Of a stretch of DNA of 64,000 nucleotides, positions 7,838 through 16,750 are shown in pieces (the first letter of the stretch is position 1; the number at the start of each line of letters is the position of its first letter). The DNA comes from Alphaproteobacteria bacterium (lineage in GTDB: Bacteria > Pseudomonadota > Alphaproteobacteria > JAUHZY01): assembly GCA_030425825.1 (NCBI GenBank), contig JAUHZY010000001.1, positions 638,551 through 702,550 of the forward strand, in the 5' to 3' direction. The translations under genes were made by a program, and so were the position numbers. The notes below the pieces were generated by a model. It saw only the letters and a list, made by a program, of their open reading frames with translations, ran no database searches and was not told the origin of the DNA.

Positions 7838-8827
7838 ATGATTCTTCTTACTGGTGGCGCTGGTTTTATCGGGTCAAATCTGTTGGCACATCTTGAAGCA
7901 CGCGGTATTTATGATGTGATCATTTGTGACAGCTTTGGAAAGGGCAACAAATGGCGGAATCTTTCAAAGCATGCCTTTGCCAACATGATGCCAGCTGACA
8001 AGCTATTCGATTTTCTTGAAAATAACTCACGTGATATTGAGGCTATTTTTCACCTTGGAGCCATCACAGACACGCTAAACGATAACGCAGACGAAATGGT
8101 ACGCAACAACTTTGTCTTTGGAATTGAGTTGTGGAACTGGGCTTTTCGTGCGCGTGCACGCTTTATTTATCTTTCCAGCGCAGCTGTTTACGGCGATGGT
8201 GAAGCTGGTTTCAGTGATGAGAATTCTCTGGTTGAAATGAAAAAACTAAACCCTTTAAGCCTTTACGGTTGGACAAAACATATTTTTGACAAACGCGCCA
8301 TGCGTGTTGTTGAAACAGGCGCCGTGATGCGCCCACCACAGTGGGTTGGGTTTCGCGCCTTTAATGTTTATGGGCCAAACGAATATCATAAAGGCAATAT
8401 GAAATCTCAAGTCACACGTACAATTGAAAAGGTTGCACGCGGTAAATCTGTTGATCTTTATAAGTCAACAAACCCTGAAATCGCAGATGGCGAACAAAAA
8501 CGTGATTTTGTTTGGGTGGATGATGTCTGTGAAGCATTGCTTTGGGCCTATGACAATAAAGAAGTTAATGGTCTTTACAATCTTGGGACAGGACAGGCGC
8601 GCAGTTATAACGAACTTGTTGATATTGTTCTCAAGACGCTGAATGCCCCATCAAATAAAAAATACGTAAACATGCCCGGCGCATTGGAACCACAATACCA
8701 AAGCCATACATGCTCGGATAATACACGCTTGCGTGAAGCAGGGTTTGAACATTCTTTCTTGTCGCTGGAAGAGGGGGTCAAAAAATATGTTGAGACATAT
8801 CTTAGTGGTCATGACCCGTATAGATAA
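7838..8827 (+). CDS. hldD: ADP-L-glycero-D-manno-heptose 6-epimerase
   Basis: 329 residues, full length. It epimerises ADP-D-glycero-beta-D-manno-heptose to the L-glycero form used for the LPS inner core. Extended SDR features are present: TGGAGFIGSNL (residues 5-15) binds NADP, YLSSAAVYG and YGWTKHIFD give the catalytic Ser/Tyr-x3-Lys, and RAFNVYGPNEYHKGNM is a typical HldD signature. The start has AAGGGGG upstream. An FkbM methyltransferase gene follows after five bases, probably in one transcript. Confidence 0.93.
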   Translation: MILLTGGAGFIGSNLLAHLEARGIYDVIICDSFGKGNKWRNLSKHAFANMMPADKLFDFLENNSRDIEAIFHLGAITDTLNDNADEMVRNNFVFGIELWNWAFRARARFIYLSSAAVYGDGEAGFSDENSLVEMKKLNPLSLYGWTKHIFDKRAMRVVETGAVMRPPQWVGFRAFNVYGPNEYHKGNMKSQVTRTIEKVARGKSVDLYKSTNPEIADGEQKRDFVWVDDVCEALLWAYDNKEVNGLYNLGTGQARSYNELVDIVLKTLNAPSNKKYVNMPGALEPQYQSHTCSDNTRLREAGFEHSFLSLEEGVKKYVETYLSGHDPYR

Positions 8828-8832
8828 AAACC

Positions 8833-9783
8833 ATGCTCAAAAACATTAACAAAAACCCAAAGTTTACAAAACTTCTGATTTCCAAGAATATTTTTAAGAA
8901 AAACCCTCTTGTTGTTGCAGATGTCGGTGCAGCAAGCGGCTTTGAAAAGCATTGGGATGTCTTCAAAGATCAAATGATTCGCGTTGGCTTTGAACCCAAT
9001 GAAGAATCTTTTAAAAAGCTCAAAAACACGAAAAACTGTCAATATTATAATATTGCACTTGGTAAAGAGGCGAAAAAGGCACCTTTCTATGTCACGAAGT
9101 TTCGTTATGCATCCTCTGCCTTTAAGGTGAACGAAGCCTTTATGTCGCGCTTTTCAAATTTTCCTTATCACCAAACAAAGTCTGTTGAAACAATCGAAAC
9201 AGTTTCTCTAGATACGTTTTGTGAAAACAATGTCATGCCGCAAATTGATTTTATGAAAATGGACACCGAAGGAACAGAGCTTGAAATCTTACAAGGTGCC
9301 AAAAATATGCTGAAAGGCGTTCTTGGTCTTGATATTGAGATCGCCTTCCAACAATATCATGCCGACAGGCCTGTGTTCCGAGATGTAGATACATATTTGC
9401 ATAAACATAACTTCAGCATTTATGATCTTGATTGTTATCGTCACGCGCGCAAAAGCCTGCCTAACCTTAAAAAGGCCATTGTTTACCCATCAGACCACGG
9501 ACAAATCTTATGGGCACAGGGGCTGTATATGAAAGATATGATTGGCAATCGCAACAATGCAAACATTGTCAGTAAAGGACGCATCCTAAAGGCGATTTGC
9601 CTTTTCGAGCTTTTTTGTCACCCAGATTCGGCGATTGAGTTATTTCAGTGGGCGCTGAAGCACCATATCATTGAATTTGTTGATGATGCCGTCATCGATC
9701 TTTTAATCCCTGATGAATATAGCGGTATGTCTTTGCAAGAATATATGCAGCGTTTTTCAAAGGTAAAACAATTCAAAGTTTAG
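8833..9783 (+). CDS. FkbM-family methyltransferase
   Basis: 316 residues. The SAM-binding motif VVADVGAASG (residues 27-36), the acidic loop VGFEPNEESFKKL and the late motif FMKMDTEGTELEILQGAK are those of FkbM O-methyltransferases, which often modify glycans or lipids. The C-terminal 80 residues (from about 230) are an extra helical section. It follows hldD at five bases, so a role in decorating LPS or another surface sugar is likely but unproven. Its stop overlaps the stop of the convergent gene by four bases (TTAG). Confidence 0.85.
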   Translation: MLKNINKNPKFTKLLISKNIFKKNPLVVADVGAASGFEKHWDVFKDQMIRVGFEPNEESFKKLKNTKNCQYYNIALGKEAKKAPFYVTKFRYASSAFKVNEAFMSRFSNFPYHQTKSVETIETVSLDTFCENNVMPQIDFMKMDTEGTELEILQGAKNMLKGVLGLDIEIAFQQYHADRPVFRDVDTYLHKHNFSIYDLDCYRHARKSLPNLKKAIVYPSDHGQILWAQGLYMKDMIGNRNNANIVSKGRILKAICLFELFCHPDSAIELFQWALKHHIIEFVDDAVIDLLIPDEYSGMSLQEYMQRFSKVKQFKV

Positions 9784-11144
9784 GCACGTGCTTTTCGCTG
9801 AACACCAAAAGTAGTTTTACCATCAGAAGTCGATACAGAAAACTCTTCCATATTTGCAATTTCTGGCACTGCGGGCGCTTGTAAATGTGAGATTTTCAGA
9901 ATTGTTGGACGCACTTGATTTTTATTATCTTGATTTTTTTGTTTTCTGAAGTGATAAGAAAGATAAAGTGCGCCACCCAAAATGACAGTCGAAGCAATCA
10001 AGGCAATTGTAATCAGGTTTCTATTTTGCTTCTGCCCTAAGGCTTTATCAACTTTCTTTGCCCTGATAAACAACTGATCATATTCAAAGGTATCTGCTTG
10101 TTTTTTCTTCAGCGGCGCTAAAGTATTATTTAATTCTTCTAAAATTTCTGTTTTTAAACTTATATCCACTGGATCAACAAAGGTTTGGTTGGACTCAAAT
10201 TTTAGATCTCTTTGATAAGCTGAGATTTTACTTTTAGCATCTTTTAAAAGTTTATCAACTTGCTCGCTAAACTGAAATTCCTCCAGCTCAGGAACACCTT
10301 CTTTTCCAAAGAGACGTTTACGCATGCGACTGAATTTTCGAAGGGCAAAAAGACCTTTTTTATTGAGCTGCTTTTCGGCATCATCAAGGCGATCATGTGT
10401 CATTCGTTGGGCCTCCAGATAAGCCTTCATATCTTCCACATTCGAAAAATTCAGATATTGCCGCGCCTGATCTAAAAGGCTATCAACTTCTTTCCTAAAA
10501 CTGGTCGTTTGAATCTCTCTTTGTATCGTAGAGCCTGCCGCATCAATTGACTCAATTTGATTTTCTGTCAATCCATCCAGTTTTTTCAGAGAAGCAAAAA
10601 CACCTTCAATATTTTTTCTATGCGCCAAAAGATCAACAGCCATAACTGTTTTTAGCCCTGTGAATAGCAACCTATTATGCTTATTTGTGATTTTATGAAG
10701 GTCTTTCAGGTCTTCTTTTTCACTTTCAATATGCATAAAAATCTTTTCAGCAATCTGATCTAAAACACTTTTTTCTATCTCAAGCCTTGCCGTCTCATAC
10801 GTTGCGCTACCAAGCGATAAACTTTCAGAAAGCTTCTTCAATTCGTCCTGCATGCTATTGATACTTTTATCAATAGACGTTTGTGTTTCGAATATTGTCT
10901 GAAGACCTTGAACTGTCACTTCAATCCATTGAGCCATTTTTTGATTATCTAGATGAAAGCAGCTCGCCATGACAGACTCTTTGGACGCGCGCAAGTCTGG
11001 TTGATTCAGCTCTTTACCATGCTGAACAACCATATCATAGATTTCTGATTTCAGGTTCTCAGTCTTTTGAAAAGATGGAAAATACTTTTCTACCAGAGCT
11101 CTTTCATTGTTATCTAGGTGTTTATTTAGCATTAGCTTTCGCAT
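9780..11144 (-). CDS. Orphan coiled-coil protein with C-terminal membrane anchor
   Basis: 454 residues, almost all predicted helical. Long heptad-like stretches occur at about 80-130 and 185-370, then one membrane helix (about 376-399, NLITIALIASTVILGGALYL) and a 55-residue tail ending QRKARA. There is no signal peptide, so it is probably tail-anchored with the helical part in the cytoplasm. I do not recognise a family. Two close ATGs compete for the start (11144 and 11132); neither has a strong ribosome-binding site. A 22-base dyad lies in the promoter region. Confidence 0.6.
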   Translation of the reverse strand: MRKLMLNKHLDNNERALVEKYFPSFQKTENLKSEIYDMVVQHGKELNQPDLRASKESVMASCFHLDNQKMAQWIEVTVQGLQTIFETQTSIDKSINSMQDELKKLSESLSLGSATYETARLEIEKSVLDQIAEKIFMHIESEKEDLKDLHKITNKHNRLLFTGLKTVMAVDLLAHRKNIEGVFASLKKLDGLTENQIESIDAAGSTIQREIQTTSFRKEVDSLLDQARQYLNFSNVEDMKAYLEAQRMTHDRLDDAEKQLNKKGLFALRKFSRMRKRLFGKEGVPELEEFQFSEQVDKLLKDAKSKISAYQRDLKFESNQTFVDPVDISLKTEILEELNNTLAPLKKKQADTFEYDQLFIRAKKVDKALGQKQNRNLITIALIASTVILGGALYLSYHFRKQKNQDNKNQVRPTILKISHLQAPAVPEIANMEEFSVSTSDGKTTFGVQRKARA

Positions 11145-11173
11145 TCATTTTTTAAAACGTGTGTGTAGTATAT

Positions 11174-11195
11174 TATATACAACTGATTGTATATA
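11174..11195. promoter_or_regulatory. Operator-like dyad TATATACAA-N4-TTGTATATA
   Basis: Two perfect 9-base arms with a CTGA centre lie 30 bases before the coiled-coil gene (minus strand) and just after the 84-residue gene. The 3' arm overlaps a TATAAT on the minus strand, the right place for a repressor site. Its AT content also allows cruciform or simple-sequence explanations. Confidence 0.4.
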
Positions 11196-11208
11196 GCTTT
11201 TAAAACAC

Positions 11209-11463
11209 TTATAAAACGACCTCACAATTTCGCATCCTATGTAGATGCGCCGGCGGTATTTTTTTTAATTCTTTTTGAGGATACTCTATTTCATCAAGTA
11301 GTTGTATATCATCAAAAAACTCTTTCTGACGAAACAAGCTGTCTTTTTCTATGTTTATCACATTCTGTGGATTATCTGTTTTCCTAGGCAAAACACCATA
11401 AGTAATCAGCCCCAAACCCGTAACCATACCAAAGGTATAGAGTACCTTTTCCCATAACTTCAT
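11209..11463 (-). CDS. Small membrane-anchored orphan protein, 84 residues
   Basis: ATG with GAGG six bases upstream and a good promoter. Residues 6-24 (KVLYTFGMVTGLGLITYGVL) form one N-terminal membrane helix; the rest is acidic then basic (CEVVL end) and has no known motif. It lies upstream of, and in line with, the coiled-coil membrane protein gene, so the two may act together. Confidence 0.55.
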   Translation of the reverse strand: MKLWEKVLYTFGMVTGLGLITYGVLPRKTDNPQNVINIEKDSLFRQKEFFDDIQLLDEIEYPQKELKKIPPAHLHRMRNCEVVL

Positions 11464-11499
11464 TTTTTCCTCGTTATCATTTTTGCTTTATTGACAAGC

Positions 11500-11528
11500 A
11501 ATATATTTCTTTTAAGGAAAAACATCAA
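11500..11528 (-). promoter_or_regulatory. Promoter for the 84-residue membrane protein gene
   Basis: Minus strand TTGATG (11523-11528), 17-base spacer, TATATT (11500-11505), about 37 bases before the ATG. Confidence 0.55.
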
Positions 11529-11548
11529 GAGAATTTCTATTATTTTGT

Positions 11549-11578
11549 TTGTCATGTGGCATTGTTTTTTATTATAAA
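11549..11578 (+). promoter_or_regulatory. Candidate promoter giving a near-leaderless lgt mRNA
   Basis: TTGTCA (11549-11554), 18-base spacer, TATAAA (11573-11578). The -10 box ends eight bases before the lgt ATG, and no Shine-Dalgarno sequence is seen. Confidence 0.4.
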
Positions 11579-11586
11579 CAGTTATT

Positions 11587-12405
11587 ATGTTGACATATCC
11601 TTCTATAGACCCTGTTTTATTTCAAATTGGCCCGCTTGCGATTCGCTGGTACGCACTGGCTTATGTTGCTGGTATTTTAGGGGGCTGGTGGTACGTTCTT
11701 CGTTTAATCCGCTTAACACCAGAGCCAACGCGTCATCGCGCAGCACTTTTGCATGGCGAGGCCATTACGCCTAAACACGTTGAAGATTTTATTAACTGGG
11801 CCATTATTGGTATCTTAGCAGGGGGGCGCCTTGGCTATGTCTTTTTCTATAAGCCACTTTACTATGTTTACCACCCCTTAGAAGCTATGATGATCTGGAA
11901 GGGCGGCATGTCATTTCACGGTGGTATGATCGGCATCACACTTGCTGCATACTTCTTTGCACGCAAATACAAGCTACGATTCTTTAAATTACAAGATCTT
12001 ATTGCTGCTGCCGCACCCATCGGCTTGTTTTTTGGTCGGATTTCAAACTTTATTAATGGCGAGCTTTATGGCCGTATCACTTTCGGTCCCTTGGGCATGG
12101 TCTTTCCACATTCAGACGGCCTGCCACGCCATCCATCACAGCTTTACGAAGCAGCGATGGAAGGCCTCGTACTCTTTGCTGTTTTGTATTACTTAACACA
12201 CCATCGCCATGCCCTAAAAAAACCAGGAATGCTTTCTGCTACATTCTTAATTGGGTATGGTTTAAGTCGCTTTATCGTTGAGTTCTTTCGTGAGCCTGAC
12301 GCACATCTTGGCTTTTTACTTGCAGGCCTTTCAATGGGTCAAATTTTAACTATCCCTATGGTTTTATTGGGTGTATTCATTTTGAAGAAAACGATTGACA
12401 AGTAG
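11587..12405 (+). CDS. lgt: Prolipoprotein diacylglyceryl transferase
   Basis: 272 residues with seven membrane helices. Lgt moves diacylglycerol from phosphatidylglycerol to the lipobox cysteine of prolipoproteins at the inner membrane. The family signature is complete: HGGM (His111), GRISNFINGELYGR (Arg151, Asn154, Gly158) and HPSQLYEA (His182). The N-terminus MLTYPSIDPVLFQIGPLAIR matches the family, which fixes the ATG even though no ribosome-binding site precedes it. In related genomes lgt is directly followed by the MidA-type gene; here a 308-residue orphan gene lies between them. Confidence 0.95.
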   Translation: MLTYPSIDPVLFQIGPLAIRWYALAYVAGILGGWWYVLRLIRLTPEPTRHRAALLHGEAITPKHVEDFINWAIIGILAGGRLGYVFFYKPLYYVYHPLEAMMIWKGGMSFHGGMIGITLAAYFFARKYKLRFFKLQDLIAAAAPIGLFFGRISNFINGELYGRITFGPLGMVFPHSDGLPRHPSQLYEAAMEGLVLFAVLYYLTHHRHALKKPGMLSATFLIGYGLSRFIVEFFREPDAHLGFLLAGLSMGQILTIPMVLLGVFILKKTIDK

Positions 12406-12422
12406 GGCCGTCATGTTATACA
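12395..12422 (+). promoter_or_regulatory. Promoter inside the 3' end of lgt
   Basis: TTGACA (12395-12400) with TATACA (12417-12422) at 16 bases, or TACAAT at 18, lies about 45 bases before the next gene. It gives the orphan gene and its downstream neighbours their own start point. Confidence 0.6.
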
Positions 12423-12467
12423 ATATTGCGATAAAAAAATACTAAAGCACAACAGGAGTTTTGAGGG

Positions 12468-13394
12468 ATGGAAAAAGTTAACATCAAGAAATATGCGGCT
12501 GAAAACAACCCAGCTGCGTTAGCAATTATGAATATGATGACAGATAAAACAACATCTCAACCTTCTGAGAAACATATCACATCTACAATTCAATATGTTA
12601 ACAGCTCAACCAATCTCACTGCCAGCAGGTCTGAAGATAATAAAATCATCACATTTATAAGTGAAAAAGATGCAGACTTTACTTTCTCAATTCGTGTTGG
12701 AGATAAACTGCACGCGATGGAATCAGGCCTGGGACAATCTGTTATTAATGCCTCTGAAATGATGCGCAATCAATTTTCACTGAATTTTTCAATCCAATCA
12801 TTTGCAAAAAATGCTGCTTCATTTCGCTTAGAAAATAAGCAAGAAAAATCACTACAAACAATTATCAATTTTTCAGAAAACCTTGTCACCATTAAAAACG
12901 ACCTAGAACACACAGCTGCTTTGAATGAAAGCTTAGTAGAAAAGCGCAGGGTTTTAAAAGAATTATCTCGCGAATTACACGGCAAAACAACAAAGCAGAA
13001 AAAAGCCTATAAAAACTCCATCCAAAACGCTGAAAAAGCTGAGCAAGAAGGTGTTATTGCCGTCACAAGGCACACAAAAAAGAAACACCATAATATTGCG
13101 ACTTTATTCCAAACAATTGCTGGTGAAAACTTGGAATCCATGACAGATCCACAAGCCAAAGATATGGAATCAGTGATGCGAAGAGCTGGATGCGACAACC
13201 TTAACCCAATAGAACGAGAAGGCTTGTCAGGTCTATCAACGCTTGCTAATTCTTTTGTTGAAAACAAAGCCAGACAAGAAGAAGACGATCTTGACATAGA
13301 GGATATTTTTGGTGAGATAGAAGCAGAGTCCTACACACCAACAACGGTCAAAAAAGGTGGCAAAAGATACCAATCCTTTAAAGAAAGAGCATAA
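12468..13394 (+). CDS. Orphan cytoplasmic coiled-coil protein
   Basis: 308 residues; AGGAG and GAGGG precede the ATG. No signal peptide or membrane helix. Residues 1-125 are mixed; 135-205 form a probable coiled coil rich in Lys/Glu; the end is acidic (EEDDLDIEDIFGEIEAES) then basic (KKGGKRYQSFKERA). I do not recognise the family. It separates lgt from the MidA-type methyltransferase, which are adjacent in many alphaproteobacteria, so it is probably a lineage-specific insertion with its own promoter. Confidence 0.55.
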   Translation: MEKVNIKKYAAENNPAALAIMNMMTDKTTSQPSEKHITSTIQYVNSSTNLTASRSEDNKIITFISEKDADFTFSIRVGDKLHAMESGLGQSVINASEMMRNQFSLNFSIQSFAKNAASFRLENKQEKSLQTIINFSENLVTIKNDLEHTAALNESLVEKRRVLKELSRELHGKTTKQKKAYKNSIQNAEKAEQEGVIAVTRHTKKKHHNIATLFQTIAGENLESMTDPQAKDMESVMRRAGCDNLNPIEREGLSGLSTLANSFVENKARQEEDDLDIEDIFGEIEAESYTPTTVKKGGKRYQSFKERA

Positions 13395-13432
13395 AGCTTT
13401 TCTTCAGGGAAAGGTGACGTTAAGATGTCATC

Positions 13433-14494
13433 ATGCAGCTTTTAGACCTTATCAAAGACCATATTAAAACGCATGGACCTCTTTCGATCGCGGATTATGT
13501 ACGTTTTTGCCTACAACATCCTGAACATGGCTACTATATCAAAGATTCAAAACAATTTGGCGAAGAGGGTGACTTCATTACATCCCCTGAAATCTCGCAA
13601 GTCTTTGGTGAGCTGATTGGCCTGTGGATTGGACAAATGTGGCATTACATTGGCAAACCACAAACGATCCATCTTGTTGAACTTGGGCCGGGCAGAGGAC
13701 TTCTGATGGAAGATATGCTGCGCGCACTTTCTCACTTTGAACGCTTTATGGATGCCGTTCAGATTCATATGGTCGATATCAACCCGCATTTAATCAAGCT
13801 GCAAAAAAAGGCCTTAAAAGATCTGGATGTTTTAGAGAAAACAACGTGGCATGAGTCATTTGACACAGTCCCAGAAGGCCCCATTTTACTGGTTGCGAAC
13901 GAGTTTTTTGACGCATTACCCGTCCATCAAATTCAAAAAGAAAATGATCGCTTATGGTACGAGCGTTGCGTTGCCCTAGATGAGAAAGGACAGCTTTGTT
14001 ATACCATGTCACCCAATCCATCAAAGCTAGGACTTATGATTGCACGCGATCATCCTGATGGCACAGTGCGTGAACTGTGTCCACAAGCGGTACAAATCGT
14101 AACAGACATCACCAAACGAATCCAAACCTACAAAGGGGCCGCGTTAATCGTTGATTACGGATATACCGACTTTAAACGTGGCGAAACACTACAGGCTCTC
14201 AAAGAACACAAATTTCATCCACTTCTTAGTGAGCCCGGCAGTGCAGATATCTCAGCACATGTCGATTTTGGTATGTTGGCACGCGCCGTCACTGCATGTG
14301 AGGCAAAGCTTATCGGCCCTGTCACACAAAAAGAATTTTTAGAAGAGCTTGGCATCGAAACACGTATGAATAAACTGCTAGAGGGCGTAAAATCACAGGA
14401 AGAAAAAAACCGCCTCCTTCGGTCTTGGGAAAGGTTGACCAACCCGACTCAAATGGGCACCTTATTTAAGGTTATGGGAATATTGAAACAATAA
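13433..14494 (+). CDS. SAM-dependent methyltransferase, MidA/NDUFAF7 family (DUF185)
   Basis: 353 residues. The SAM motif VELGPGRGLLMEDML (from residue 82), the front motif GPLSIADYVRFCLQHPEHGYY, and LVANEFFDALPVHQ are those of the COG1565 family. The mitochondrial member NDUFAF7 dimethylates an arginine of a complex I subunit; the bacterial substrate is less clear. It stands between lgt and pgeF, a common alphaproteobacterial order. Confidence 0.88.
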   Translation: MQLLDLIKDHIKTHGPLSIADYVRFCLQHPEHGYYIKDSKQFGEEGDFITSPEISQVFGELIGLWIGQMWHYIGKPQTIHLVELGPGRGLLMEDMLRALSHFERFMDAVQIHMVDINPHLIKLQKKALKDLDVLEKTTWHESFDTVPEGPILLVANEFFDALPVHQIQKENDRLWYERCVALDEKGQLCYTMSPNPSKLGLMIARDHPDGTVRELCPQAVQIVTDITKRIQTYKGAALIVDYGYTDFKRGETLQALKEHKFHPLLSEPGSADISAHVDFGMLARAVTACEAKLIGPVTQKEFLEELGIETRMNKLLEGVKSQEEKNRLLRSWERLTNPTQMGTLFKVMGILKQ

Positions 14495-14512
14495 CAGAGT
14501 CACATTTAGTCA

Positions 14513-15337
14513 ATGATAAAAAATATAAAACCTAAAAATCTTGCAATTGCTGTTCTTGTTGGCCTTCTTGGCTATGCCATGCTGACGGCAATGCTTTTTC
14601 TTTTTCAACGCAACCTCATTTATCGCCCAACACCTGTTGTACCAGAAAAACCCGCATGGATGGAGTCTGTTGACCTCAAAACAGAAGACGGCTTGACATT
14701 GAAGGGGTGGTGGCGCGCACCTGAAAAGAACCGTCCAACCTTACTCTATTTCCAAGGGAATGCAGGGCACATGAAACAACGCCTCTTCAAAGTCGCACCT
14801 TATGTGAATAAAGGTTTCGGCGTTTTGATGTTTTCCTGGCGTGGTTTTGCTGGCAACCCAGGATCACCAACTGAAGAGGGCCTCTATCAAGATGGTCATG
14901 CTGCGCTTAACTTTTTAAAGGCGCAAAAAATCCCTCATCACAATATCTTTCTTTATGGTGAATCATTAGGCGCTGCGGTTGCGATAAAAATGGATACCGA
15001 GCAGAAGAAGAACTTTTTAAGCGTTATCTTAGAATCTCCTTTCACATCCATCCCAGAGGTTGGGAAAGGTATCTATCCACTTATGCCTGTTGAGACATTG
15101 GCCTTAGACCCCTTTATGAATATTGATATTATTCAAGAGATGACATCACCATTGCTGCTTGTTGCTGGCATGCAAAGCCCTTTGGTTTCCTTTAGTCAAT
15201 CAGACCGGCTTCTTAAAAAAGCAGGCTCTAAAATAAAAAAAGGGCTTCTTTATCCCCATTTATCAGATTTCGAACTGCATGACCGCAGTGTTTTTGAAGA
15301 CATTATCTTGTTCTTAAACAAAGCGATAAAAGCATGA
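14513..15337 (+). CDS. Membrane-anchored alpha/beta hydrolase, BEM46/YfhR-like
   Basis: 274 residues with one N-terminal membrane helix (9-31). The nucleophile elbow YGESLG (Ser151), oxyanion region YFQGNAGH and a C-terminal His (LHD, His256) are as in the BEM46-like family. The acidic residue normally found in a G..D..vp loop is not there: the loop reads VAGMQSPLVSF. It may use another acid or be a poor enzyme. It is placed between the MidA-type gene and pgeF and overlaps pgeF by four bases (ATGA). Confidence 0.75.
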   Translation: MIKNIKPKNLAIAVLVGLLGYAMLTAMLFLFQRNLIYRPTPVVPEKPAWMESVDLKTEDGLTLKGWWRAPEKNRPTLLYFQGNAGHMKQRLFKVAPYVNKGFGVLMFSWRGFAGNPGSPTEEGLYQDGHAALNFLKAQKIPHHNIFLYGESLGAAVAIKMDTEQKKNFLSVILESPFTSIPEVGKGIYPLMPVETLALDPFMNIDIIQEMTSPLLLVAGMQSPLVSFSQSDRLLKKAGSKIKKGLLYPHLSDFELHDRSVFEDIILFLNKAIKA

Positions 15338-16023
15338 AGACACTTGAAAACATCTCAACAGTCCACGGTATTTTCTGTAAGGATGACCTAAAAGGAACAA
15401 TAGAAGAGCAGGTCGAACATTGCCGTACCACTCTTCAGCTTGAACATTGCTTGATTCTGAAACAAGTACATGGAACACATGTCATAAATGTGACAACACC
15501 TTGGGAAGAGGACTTACCCAGTGCAGATGCGATGGTTACAAAAATACCAGGAATTGCTCTTGCAATAAAAACAGCTGACTGTGCGCCTGTCTTATTTCAC
15601 GATCCTCTCAATCAGGTTATTGGCGCTGTACATGCAGGATGGCGTGGCGCAATTGCTGGTGCCCTTGAAGAAACTGTGAAAAAAATGTGTGAAATTGGGG
15701 CAAAGCTAGAAAACATTCAAACCGGTATTGGCCCAATGATTCATCAAGAATCTTATGAAGTTTCTCAAGCATTTCATGATCAATTCACAAATCAAAACAA
15801 CGCCTATAAAGCATTTTTTATACCCGGCAAAGATCAAGAGCATTTCCAGTTTGATCTTCCCGGATTCGTGACAGAAAGATTAAAAAAGATAGGCTTGGTC
15901 AATATTTCTGCAATCAATGAAGATACGTATATCAATGAAAATATATATCCCAGCTATCGTCGCGCGACACACAACAACACGCTTCCATTAAGTGAGCGTA
16001 TTTTAACAGTTATTGGCCTTTAG
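15334..16023 (+). CDS. pgeF: Peptidoglycan editing factor PgeF (laccase-domain, YfiH)
   Basis: 229 residues. TADCAPVLF (Cys83) and VHAGWRG (His100) carry the zinc/copper ligands of the family. E. coli PgeF is an oxidoreductase that keeps L-serine out of the first position of murein precursors; relatives also act on purine nucleosides. It is coupled to the hydrolase gene by a 4-base overlap. Its stop overlaps the convergent pirin gene stop (TTAG). Confidence 0.9.
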   Translation: MKTLENISTVHGIFCKDDLKGTIEEQVEHCRTTLQLEHCLILKQVHGTHVINVTTPWEEDLPSADAMVTKIPGIALAIKTADCAPVLFHDPLNQVIGAVHAGWRGAIAGALEETVKKMCEIGAKLENIQTGIGPMIHQESYEVSQAFHDQFTNQNNAYKAFFIPGKDQEHFQFDLPGFVTERLKKIGLVNISAINEDTYINENIYPSYRRATHNNTLPLSERILTVIGL

Positions 16024-16715
16024 GCACGTAAATCAAATAACAAGAAATCAACGGCGTCATCCGTTTCAAAGGTAAGGGCGCTTTCATCCGTGATTGCAGC
16101 ACCATCTCCAGCTTGAAGCGATACACCATTCACCTTCATTGTACCTGTTGCGATCTGAACCCAAGCACTTCGTCCATCTTGTAATGTATAAGAAGCTTCT
16201 TCCTCAGCTTTTAAAATAGAAGCGTAAATCTTTGCGTCTTGATGAATCATAAGCGATCCATCCACCGCATCTTTTGACGCGATAAGGCGCAACTTGCCGT
16301 GACGGTCGGTAAACTCTTTTTGATCATATCTTGGCGTTACATCTCTTTGATCAGGCATAATCCAAATTTGTAAAATACGTGCCTTTTCATCGCTTGAAGG
16401 GTTAAATTCGCTATGTCGAATACCTGATCCTGCGCTCATCACCTGTACTTCACCAGGTTTAATAACATCACCATTTCCCAGACTGTCTCTATGCTCTAAA
16501 GATCCACTGACAGCGTAGGTGATAATCTCCATATTATCATGTCCATGCTCAGCAAAACCGCCACTTTCAGCAATAATATCATCATTAATCACACGTAAAT
16601 CACTAAACCCCATATGTTCAGGGTCGTGGTAACGTCCAAAAGAAAATGTATGATAACTTTCAAGCCACGAGATCTTATTAGCGCCACGATCCTGCGCTTT
16701 TCTTATTTTGATCAT
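16020..16715 (-). CDS. Pirin-family bicupin (YhhW-like)
   Basis: 231 residues, the usual YhhW length. The cupin metal ligands appear in GFAEHGHDNMEIITYAVSGS and HRDSLGN, with GIRHSEFNPS in the second motif. The E. coli homologue shows quercetin 2,3-dioxygenase activity in vitro; the cellular role is uncertain. The ATG at 16715 is 36 bases from the divergent ylxR-like gene. Confidence 0.85.
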   Translation of the reverse strand: MIKIRKAQDRGANKISWLESYHTFSFGRYHDPEHMGFSDLRVINDDIIAESGGFAEHGHDNMEIITYAVSGSLEHRDSLGNGDVIKPGEVQVMSAGSGIRHSEFNPSSDEKARILQIWIMPDQRDVTPRYDQKEFTDRHGKLRLIASKDAVDGSLMIHQDAKIYASILKAEEEASYTLQDGRSAWVQIATGTMKVNGVSLQAGDGAAITDESALTFETDDAVDFLLFDLRA

Positions 16716-16750
16716 TTATTTTTCTCCATGTTTTCTATAAAACCTAATAT

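Noticed and set aside
8809-9042. Minus-strand frame across the hldD-FkbM junction
   Set aside because: Opposite to two well-supported genes and without start signals.
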